Assembly: GCA_011321895.1 (NCBI GenBank)
Contig: DROK01000105.1
Span: 1 to 11,885 of the forward strand
Source of the DNA: Thermodesulfatator atlanticus
GTDB taxonomy: Bacteria; Desulfobacterota; Thermodesulfobacteria; Thermodesulfobacteriales; Thermodesulfatatoraceae
Reading direction: 5' to 3'
Length of the DNA stretch: 11,885 nt
Positions within the stretch are counted from its first letter, which is position 1. The number at the start of each line of letters is the position of its first letter. Under the pieces are notes generated by a model that saw nothing but the letters and a program-made list of their open reading frames with translations, did no database searches and was not told where the DNA came from. This document shows, piece after piece, positions 6,340 through 11,885 of this stretch. Both the position numbers and the translations under genes were made by a program.

Positions 6340-7500
6340 CTAAATAAGGCCTCTGCTCTCCATTACCGAGATGGCCATTTTGTAGAGGACCGTTATGATG
6401 AGGAAGCCCGCCGCGTAGATACCGATAGAAATCATAACCTCAGGAAAAGTGGGCATATACTCCGTGATGTGCTCCAAAGGGTTGGGGACAAAACCGCCTA
6501 CGATGAGTCCCATACCCTTGTCGATCCAGGTCCCGATCACCACCAAGAGGCAGAGGAAAGGAAGAAGGCCCAGGTTGTTACGGGTTTGAGGAATGACCAA
6601 GAGAATGGCCGCCGTAAGCATCAGGGCGTAGGAGGCCCACATCCAGGGCACCAGCTTCATGTGCCCGTAGAGCCCGGCAAACAGGTACTTGAGTGAAATC
6701 TGGTGACTGGGGATACCGCTATAAAAAGCGGTGAAAAGTTCACAGCCAAAGAGGAAGAGGTTGGCAAGCAGGGCGTAAGTTATGGTCTTGGCCAGCGCCC
6801 GGATGGCCTTTTCTCCTGGATCGAAACGAGTGAAGGCCTTCACAATGTATATCAAGATCAAAAGCAACGCCGGCCCGGAACAAAAAGCCGAAGCCAGAAA
6901 ACGAGGAGCCATCACCGCGGTCAACCAGAAATGGCGGCCAGGCAGACCGGCGTACAAGAAGGCCGTAACCGTATGAATGCTGAAGGCCCAGGGGATTGAC
7001 AGGTAAATGAAAGGTTTGACCCAATCCGGATATTTGGTGCCTTTATAAACGGCGTGTAAGGCTGTCCAGCCACAGATAAGGTTGAGCAGAAGATAACCGT
7101 TTAAGACGATCATATCGTAGAAGAGCATGGAGTGAGGCGTGGGGTGCAATAGCACGTTGAAGAGCCGGTGCGTTTGACCGATATCCACCACGATGAAAAG
7201 GAGGCACATGGTAACGGCGCCGATGGCCAGAAACTCCCCAAAGATGGTAAGTTTTCCGTAATCCTTGTAATTGTGAAGGTAATAAGGAAGGACCACCATC
7301 ACCGCAGAGGCCGCTACTCCGACCAGATAGGTAAACTGGGCCACGTAGAAACCCCAGGAAACATCACGGCTCATCCCCGTGATGCCCAAACCATACTTTA
7401 GCTGCTTAAGGAAGAAGAAAAAGCCGACCAAAAAGACCGCCGCTAAAAAGAAAACCAGCGCCCAATACTTTTTACTCCCTACTAAGGCCTTCTCTAACAT
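6340..7500 (-). CDS. dsrP: DsrP, NrfD-family integral membrane subunit of the DsrMKJOP complex
   Basis: This is the 386-residue membrane subunit that handles quinone/quinol and partners the periplasmic DsrO and DsrJ. The protein is hydrophobic throughout, with about ten predicted membrane spans (the first at about residues 11-31, the last at about 355-380). It matches the NrfD/PsrC family in size and layout, with polar loops such as DIGQTHRLFNVLLHPTPHS and PRFLASAFCSGPA between spans. The start ATG at 7500 follows GTGAGGTG. It begins 14 bases after dsrO, as expected for the order M-K-J-O-P, and is followed at once by a strong terminator, so it is the last gene of this transcript. NrfD-like proteins occur in several complexes; the call as DsrP rests mainly on the gene order. 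Confidence 0.93.
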   Translation of the reverse strand: MLEKALVGSKKYWALVFFLAAVFLVGFFFFLKQLKYGLGITGMSRDVSWGFYVAQFTYLVGVAASAVMVVLPYYLHNYKDYGKLTIFGEFLAIGAVTMCLLFIVVDIGQTHRLFNVLLHPTPHSMLFYDMIVLNGYLLLNLICGWTALHAVYKGTKYPDWVKPFIYLSIPWAFSIHTVTAFLYAGLPGRHFWLTAVMAPRFLASAFCSGPALLLILIYIVKAFTRFDPGEKAIRALAKTITYALLANLFLFGCELFTAFYSGIPSHQISLKYLFAGLYGHMKLVPWMWASYALMLTAAILLVIPQTRNNLGLLPFLCLLVVIGTWIDKGMGLIVGGFVPNPLEHITEYMPTFPEVMISIGIYAAGFLIITVLYKMAISVMESRGLI

Positions 7501-7514
7501 AGGTACACCTCACC

Positions 7515-8315
7515 CTAAATTATATAGAAAACAGAAGGACCAGTTCCTAAATGTACTTTACGCCTGAGCGTAAAATGCTCCCGCAAAACTTTATTAATTT
7601 CGGAGTGGGGATCAGCTAAATCTCCCACCATAATGGCCCCGTGTTTACAGGCCTCCACACAGGCCGGAAGCTTACCTTCGGCCAGCCGCTCCGTACAAAA
7701 AGTGCACTTCTCCACCACACCCTTCATCCGGGTAGGATAACGCGGGTTGGGGTTTTTAATGTAAGGTCTGGGGTCTTCCCAGTTAAAGCTACGGGAACCA
7801 TAAGGACAGGCCGCCATACAGAACCGGCAACCGATGCACCGGTGCATGTCCATCATGACGATCCCGTCTTCCCGTTTAAACGTGGCCTGGGTAGGACAGA
7901 CCCTCACGCAAGGCGGATGCTCACAATGGTTACAGAGCACAATAAATTCCCGCTCGTGCAGATACTCGTCCAGGTACTCGTGCGCCGTGTCCGGAAAAGC
8001 GTGCTCAAACTCCTCTTTCCAGATCCACTTGATCTCGTGCTTTTTGTTAGGGATCAAAGGTACGTTATGCACGTGATGACACGCTTTAATACATTCCTCA
8101 CACGGCTCATGTTTCTTACAAACCCTGGTATCAATTACCATGCCCCAGCGCCCCGCGGTAAGCGCCTTCTCAGAAGGCTTTACCGCATAGGCCTTGACCT
8201 CCCCTTTACTTAGGACCCCAACGGTGGTTGAGGCCCAAAGCCCGGCTAATGATGCGAAGCCGGCTGCTTTGAGGAAGCTTCTTCGGTCAAGCTTTTTACT
8301 TCTTTTGTCGCCCAT
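7515..8315 (-). CDS. dsrO: DsrO, Tat-exported 16-Cys ferredoxin-like subunit
   Basis: This is the periplasmic iron-sulfur subunit of DsrMKJOP (266 residues), related to the HybA/PsrB family and expected to pass electrons between DsrP and DsrJ. The N-terminus carries a twin-arginine signal RRSFLKAAG at 11-19 and a hydrophobic stretch to about 36. Sixteen Cys fall in four groups: 66/72/75/79, 128/131/136/140, 160/163/166/170 and 204/207/219/223, enough for up to four cubane clusters. I chose ATG 8315 because it gives a normal Tat signal and GGAGGAG lies upstream; the frame stays open to 8384, but that would put 23 unneeded residues before the signal. With this start it overlaps dsrJ by 70 bases in another frame, an unusually long overlap. 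dsrP follows after 14 bases. Confidence 0.93.
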   Translation of the reverse strand: MGDKRSKKLDRRSFLKAAGFASLAGLWASTTVGVLSKGEVKAYAVKPSEKALTAGRWGMVIDTRVCKKHEPCEECIKACHHVHNVPLIPNKKHEIKWIWKEEFEHAFPDTAHEYLDEYLHEREFIVLCNHCEHPPCVRVCPTQATFKREDGIVMMDMHRCIGCRFCMAACPYGSRSFNWEDPRPYIKNPNPRYPTRMKGVVEKCTFCTERLAEGKLPACVEACKHGAIMVGDLADPHSEINKVLREHFTLRRKVHLGTGPSVFYII

Positions 8316-8692
8316 CCTTTCTTCTCCTCCGGGGGAATGTGGCAATTCCAGCAATAGGGATGTGCCGCCACGTAATCGTGGCACACATCACAAAACTTTT
8401 TCTTGGAAGTGTGACAACGCATACATTCATTCTGCAGGCTCATGTTTATGAGCCGCCCTTCGGAATTGATGTAGACCCGCATATTGTTACGGACCACGTC
8501 AAAACGCCACTTGCGCAGGAGCTTCATGTGCTCGCGCCGCATAAACTCCTTGGATTCCACGCACTTTTTGTATTCCTTGGGCAGCTCAGGCTGCGGCTTG
8601 GGGGCCGCTTTACCAAAATTGGTCCAGAAAGGAACCGTAACAAAGAGAACAAAGGCTATTATTCCTGGAATCACTTTGCCGGCATCATGCAT
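8246..8692 (-). CDS. dsrJ: DsrJ, periplasmic trihaem cytochrome c
   Basis: This is the c-type cytochrome of DsrMKJOP, 148 residues. An N-terminal uncleaved signal anchor (about residues 7-24) holds it to the membrane. Three CxxCH haem-binding motifs are visible: C90-H94, C101-H105 and C114-H118. The segment around C44 ([15 protein letters not shown]) matches the conserved DsrJ region whose Cys is a proposed axial ligand giving unusual His/Cys haem coordination in Allochromatium. The tail after the last haem (about 119-148) is Lys/Glu/Ser-rich, and its final 23 codons are shared with the start of dsrO in another frame. The start overlaps the dsrK end by 8 bases, with GGAGGA 10 bases upstream. 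Its exact role in the complex is unsettled; a sulfur-substrate reaction has been proposed for the family. Confidence 0.95.
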   Translation of the reverse strand: MHDAGKVIPGIIAFVLFVTVPFWTNFGKAAPKPQPELPKEYKKCVESKEFMRREHMKLLRKWRFDVVRNNMRVYINSEGRLINMSLQNECMRCHTSKKKFCDVCHDYVAAHPYCWNCHIPPEEKKGWATKEVKSLTEEASSKQPASHH

Positions 8693-10319
8693 TTTCTTCT
8701 TCCTCCGGCTTTAAGGGTTGTTGACGCATATCCAGAGTCCGCGGACGTTCACCCGTCTTTTCGTGCGGGAGTACCAGGGCGTTGGCCACCAGTTCGTGTA
8801 CCCCGCAGACCCCAACCTCAGGGGCCCAGTAATTCATAAGGGTGGGCAAGGCCGCCCGGTCAATGGCGCAGATACAGGCCAGCATGTTTACCCCGTGCTT
8901 GTCCCGCACGTATTGCACCGCGTTAGCCCTGGGAAAGCCTCCGCGCATCCGCATCTCCATAAATTCGTCCGTATTCAAACCGGAGCCGCTGCCGCAACAG
9001 AAGGTCTTTTCCCGAATGGTATTCTCCGGCATGTCGTAAAAGTTATTGCAGACGTGTTTCAGGATATAACGGGGTTCTTCAAAAAAGCCCATGCCGCGGG
9101 AAGGATTGCAGGAATCATGGAAGGTGACGACGTATTTATCATTCCGGCTGGGATCTAGTTCAAGCTTTCCGTGGGCGATGAGATCGGCGGTAAACTCGCA
9201 GACGTGGATCATCTTCGTCGACTTGGCGTGCTCAAAGACCGTGCCCGTGATGGGGCTGCGCGGTACTTCAAGGTTTTTGGGCGCCGGCCCGGTGGCGGTG
9301 TCCATGTACTGGTGTTTCACCCGCCACATGTGGCCACATTCACCACCGATGATAAAGCGCACCTTGAGACGCTCGGCCTCGTGGTAAATCTTGGCGTTAA
9401 TCTTGGCCATGGCCTCGTGAGAGGTGAACAGACCAAAGTTACCACCCTCCGAGGCGTAAGTACTCATGGTCCAGTCCAGACCAAGGTAATTAAACAAGAT
9501 GATGTAGCCCATCATGGTGTAGATACCGGGCTCGGCGAAATAGTCCCCAGAGGGGGTGACGAACAAGATCTCTGCCCCTTTCTTGTTAAAGGGGACCTCC
9601 ATTTTGACTCCGGTCACTTCTTCAATATCCCAAAGGAGGTATTCGATAATCTCTTTGATGGTATGGGGCGGGATACCGATGTGGTTACCGATCTTGAAAC
9701 AGTTCCTCACCGGCTCAAGAATCCAGTTGATATTACAACCCACCAGGTGGAGGAGCTCACGCCCCATCATGGTCACTTCACAGGTATCAATTCCGTAAGG
9801 GCAAAAGACAGAACAGCGACGGCATTCACTACACTGATAGTAGTAATAAAACCATTCTTTGATGACGTCCTCGTTTAGTTTGCGCGCCCCGGCCAACTTA
9901 CCAAAAAGCTTGCCCTGCCAGGTAAGCTCACCTTTATAAATGGAACGCAACAACTCCGCCCGCAAAACCGGCATGTTTTTGGGATCCCCTGAGCCGAGAA
10001 AATAATGGCACTTATCCGCACAGGCCCCACAACGCACGCAGATATCCATGAACACCTTGAAGGAACGATACTTGGACAGCCGGTCCTTCATGCCCTCGAT
10101 GATGATTTCCCGGAAGTTAGAGGGCAATTTCCAGTCTTCGTCAAGGGGAGACCAGTCTCGGGGATTGGGAAAACCGATCTCTTCTACGATATTTTTCTTG
10201 GCTGGATAACAATATCTCCCCGGTTTGATCTCTGGTGGAATATCATCCATCCAGTCTTTCTCAGGGGGAGTCCAATCTATACTCTTAATTAGCTCATCCG
10301 GTTTTGGAAGCTTAGCCAT
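8685..10319 (-). CDS. dsrK: DsrK, HdrD-like iron-sulfur catalytic subunit
   Basis: This is the cytoplasmic, membrane-associated subunit of DsrMKJOP, 544 residues, related to the heterodisulfide reductase subunit HdrD and thought to reduce the DsrC trisulfide. The N-terminal half holds two [4Fe-4S] motifs, C94/C97/C100/C104 (CVRCGACADKC) and C163/C166/C169/C173 (CSECRRCSVFC). The C-terminal half is a CCG domain: C404 in DSCNPSRG, then C441-C442 in FCCGSGSG, which normally help bind a noncubane [4Fe-4S] cluster. The usual closing CxxC is not present as such: the corresponding region reads A-C482-I-C484-A-I-D487. ATG 10319 is preceded by GGAGAGGG at good spacing. It lies 21 bases after dsrM and overlaps dsrJ by 8 bases, consistent with translational coupling. 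Confidence 0.95.
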   Translation of the reverse strand: MAKLPKPDELIKSIDWTPPEKDWMDDIPPEIKPGRYCYPAKKNIVEEIGFPNPRDWSPLDEDWKLPSNFREIIIEGMKDRLSKYRSFKVFMDICVRCGACADKCHYFLGSGDPKNMPVLRAELLRSIYKGELTWQGKLFGKLAGARKLNEDVIKEWFYYYYQCSECRRCSVFCPYGIDTCEVTMMGRELLHLVGCNINWILEPVRNCFKIGNHIGIPPHTIKEIIEYLLWDIEEVTGVKMEVPFNKKGAEILFVTPSGDYFAEPGIYTMMGYIILFNYLGLDWTMSTYASEGGNFGLFTSHEAMAKINAKIYHEAERLKVRFIIGGECGHMWRVKHQYMDTATGPAPKNLEVPRSPITGTVFEHAKSTKMIHVCEFTADLIAHGKLELDPSRNDKYVVTFHDSCNPSRGMGFFEEPRYILKHVCNNFYDMPENTIREKTFCCGSGSGLNTDEFMEMRMRGGFPRANAVQYVRDKHGVNMLACICAIDRAALPTLMNYWAPEVGVCGVHELVANALVLPHEKTGERPRTLDMRQQPLKPEEEENA

Positions 10320-10340
10320 GTCTACCCTCTCCGTTAAGGT

Positions 10341-11345
10341 TTATTTCTTTTCGTAACAATCTTCGTCTATGGGTTGGCCAGACTCGATCAACTGTTCCTT
10401 AAACTCTTCCTGCCATTCACAATAAGTCTTAAACTTGGGCTTCTTCCACCAGGGCGCAGGCTGATGCCGTACGGCCCGGCTGTTGTTGGCCAAATTCCTG
10501 GTAGGACTGAAGAAAACCCCGAGCATGTGGACCAGTTTGCTGAAGGGGAAATAGGCCATAAGGGCGCTTAAAAAGAAGATGTGGATGTAGAAGATAACTC
10601 CCACCTGCGGGGCCTTGGGATTAAAATGAACTAAGCCCATGGTGAATTCTTTGACCTGGGTTACGTCTACCTTGAAGAAATGACGCATGAGGATACCGGA
10701 AATAACCAGGCCGTAAATCATAAAGAGGGGAAGATAATCGGAAGCCAGAGAAATATAACGTAGTTTGGGATCAGCCAGTCGACGCAGGAAAAGAAAGGTC
10801 AAAGCCGCGAGGATAACTACGTCTGTCATATAGAGATGGGGCAGCCCGATGTGGAAGAAACTATCGATCTGATCCAGGATCTGGATAGGTTCGGGGACCG
10901 GATAGGAGAAGAAGCGAAAGTGGCGGAGCAGGATGGTGAAAAAGGCGTAGTGGAACGCAATGGCCCCCAACCAGAGCCATTTGTAAGAACCATAAATAAG
11001 ATTGGGGCCCTTGATCTCCGCCTTCAAATTCCGAAAGAGGCTCCGGAAGGCAAAGACTTCGAGGATCATGCGCAGGACCACTTCAAAATTGTTGTAGGGA
11101 GATTCCAAACGGCTGCGCTTGACCCAGCGAAAAGATTTCTGCTGGCCGCAGGTGGTCACGATGCGGAACGGTACCGGAATTTTGGCCCACTCTATCATCC
11201 GGTAAACCATCCCGATCAAAAAGACCAAAAAAGCCGCATACGGGATCACAATCCCAAAAAGACCCCTGAGGCCAGCAATCCCTACCCCAACGTAAACCAC
11301 GATAACAAAGGCCAATACGGTGACTAATGCGAATACGGCGCCCAT
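10341..11345 (-). CDS. dsrM: DsrM, haem b membrane subunit (NarI/HdrE-like)
   Basis: This is the integral membrane cytochrome b of DsrMKJOP, 334 residues, which exchanges electrons with menaquinone and passes them to DsrK. Six hydrophobic spans are visible at about residues 3-24, 30-50, 123-143, 170-188, 203-222 and 246-270, with a long polar loop (about 53-120) after the second. Candidate haem ligands are H132, H142, H222 and H255. The last four spans fit the NarI-type fold. The C-terminal 60 residues are polar and Lys-rich, probably cytoplasmic. ATG 11345 is preceded by GAGGT 6 bases upstream. It lies 13 bases after the RsbRD_N-like gene and directly before dsrK, so it belongs to the same operon. 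Length and order match sulfate-reducer DsrM. Confidence 0.93.
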   Translation of the reverse strand: MGAVFALVTVLAFVIVVYVGVGIAGLRGLFGIVIPYAAFLVFLIGMVYRMIEWAKIPVPFRIVTTCGQQKSFRWVKRSRLESPYNNFEVVLRMILEVFAFRSLFRNLKAEIKGPNLIYGSYKWLWLGAIAFHYAFFTILLRHFRFFSYPVPEPIQILDQIDSFFHIGLPHLYMTDVVILAALTFLFLRRLADPKLRYISLASDYLPLFMIYGLVISGILMRHFFKVDVTQVKEFTMGLVHFNPKAPQVGVIFYIHIFFLSALMAYFPFSKLVHMLGVFFSPTRNLANNSRAVRHQPAPWWKKPKFKTYCEWQEEFKEQLIESGQPIDEDCYEKK

Positions 11346-11358
11346 ATAATTACCTCGC

Positions 11359-11883
11359 TTAGCCCATCATATTTGTTTGCTCTGATAAACTTCCTTCTCT
11401 TTCATCATAGAGAAGACCTGCTTTGCGTAGCAGCATATACATCCGCCTTTTCCATTCCTCAACTTTCATGTGATACAATCTTTCGCGACAGGAGTGATAT
11501 AAGTCAAATGCTTTAAGGGTTAGCTCGTCTATTTCTTCTTCTAGGTCCAAAAACTCTTTAAAAAGCGCCGGATCATCCAGTTCATCTTTGATGACTTCGC
11601 GGATGGCTTTCTTAAGGAGGGGAAAGACGCGAACCGCTTCAGCCGGGGTAAAATCCTGCACCGCACGCACCCGCACAATCCGATCAATATAAAATTTGAG
11701 TTGGTCTTCTTCCGTCTCCCCCAATAGCTGGGAGAGAATCCCCTCTACCCCTTCCCCGATATGGGCCCCTACCGGGTTTTCAAATCGGTCCCGGTTGCGC
11801 TTAAAGAAGGCCGCTGCTTCAGGCGGATAGGTCTCAAGGATTAACTGGTACCACTTCTTTTGGATTTTGCCCTTTTTGTCGAT
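11359..11883 (-). CDS. RsbRD_N-like helical sensor-type protein, N-terminus off the window edge
   Basis: 174 residues are visible, all helical and rich in charged residues. The frame is open to the right-hand end, so the true start lies outside. Residues near the edge (KKWYQLILETYPPEAAAFF, then RDRFENPVGAHIGEGVEGI) strongly resemble the RsbRD N-terminal domain, a globin-like helical sensor fold named from RsbR/RsbRD regulators. A second half (about 55-150) continues LLKKAIREVIKDEL and similar helices. No STAS or kinase domain follows, so it is a stand-alone domain. A TTG at 11724 could start a shorter product but cuts through the conserved domain and is rejected. It is 13 bases upstream of dsrM in the same direction. 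Proteins of this type upstream of dsrM are, to my knowledge, recurrent in sulfate reducers; their function is unknown and may be redox or stress sensing. Confidence 0.78.
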   Translation of the reverse strand: MDKKGKIQKKWYQLILETYPPEAAAFFKRNRDRFENPVGAHIGEGVEGILSQLLGETEEDQLKFYIDRIVRVRAVQDFTPAEAVRVFPLLKKAIREVIKDELDDPALFKEFLDLEEEIDELTLKAFDLYHSCRERLYHMKVEEWKRRMYMLLRKAGLLYDEREGSLSEQTNMMG

Positions 11884-11885
11884 AA

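Noticed and set aside
8316..8384. Upstream start at 8384 for dsrO
   Set aside because: It would place 23 unrelated residues before the Tat signal; ATG 8315 has GGAGGAG upstream and a normal signal length.
11359..11724. TTG at 11724 as the start of a 121-residue protein
   Set aside because: The same frame continues without a stop to the right edge and codes for the conserved RsbRD_N-like segment.
1..11885. CRISPR arrays, insertion sequences, tRNA or rRNA genes, phage or defence genes
   Set aside because: No repeat arrays, terminal inverted repeats, transposase motifs or structured RNA genes were seen; nearly every base lies in a named gene or a short spacer.

Overview
The window is about 11.9 kb of tightly packed bacterial sequence with two gene sets. 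Its core is a minus-strand cluster for dissimilatory sulfur metabolism: an RsbRD_N-like gene cut by the right edge, then dsrM, dsrK, dsrJ, dsrO, dsrP, a strong terminator, a DsrN-type cobyrinate-synthase homologue, and a small ferredoxin. A complete dsrMKJOP set with a DsrN homologue points to a sulfate-, sulfite- or sulfur-disproportionating anaerobe. Lys/Glu-rich proteins and the style of the ferredoxin and DsrO suggest a (possibly thermophilic) Desulfobacterota/Thermodesulfobacteriota lineage. That placement is inference; no rRNA or other taxonomic marker is present.

Left part (2-2588, plus strand): the tail of a branched-chain amino-acid-type ABC transporter operon. It holds livG (5' end missing), livF, and a phenylacetate-CoA-ligase-family protein. 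LivG and LivF overlap by one base (TAATG), and the ligase-like gene follows after 8 bases. The ligase-like protein has lost the usual Ser/Thr/Gly ATP loop, so it may not be an ordinary acyl-CoA ligase.

Middle (2578-4606): a minus-strand M23 (LytM-type) cell-wall endopeptidase with an N-terminal membrane anchor, and a divergent plus-strand gene for a small exported, helix-rich protein of unknown function. The roughly 50-base gap between them carries a TATAAT box so close to the ATG that the plus gene may be leaderless.

Right part (4610-11883, minus strand, read right to left): the RsbRD_N-like protein (possible sensor/regulator) leads into DsrM (haem b membrane subunit), DsrK (HdrD-like Fe-S subunit), DsrJ (periplasmic trihaem cytochrome c), DsrO (Tat-exported 16-Cys ferredoxin-like subunit) and DsrP (NrfD-like membrane subunit). 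Together these form the DsrMKJOP complex, which links the quinone pool and periplasm to cytoplasmic reduction of DsrC trisulfide. A perfect 11-bp hairpin with a T tract follows dsrP. Next comes dsrN, probably amidating sirohydrochlorin or siroheme for the DsrAB prosthetic group, and then a ferredoxin whose first cluster motif has Asp in place of the second Cys, ending at another hairpin terminator. No dsrAB, dsrC, tRNA, rRNA, CRISPR array or mobile element is visible.

The genes are largely ordinary for a sulfate reducer. The points most worth a second look are the P-loop-less ligase homologue, the CxxDxxC ferredoxin tied to dsrN, the altered C-terminal Cys motif of DsrK, the 70-base dsrJ/dsrO overlap, and the terminator that splits dsrMKJOP from dsrN.
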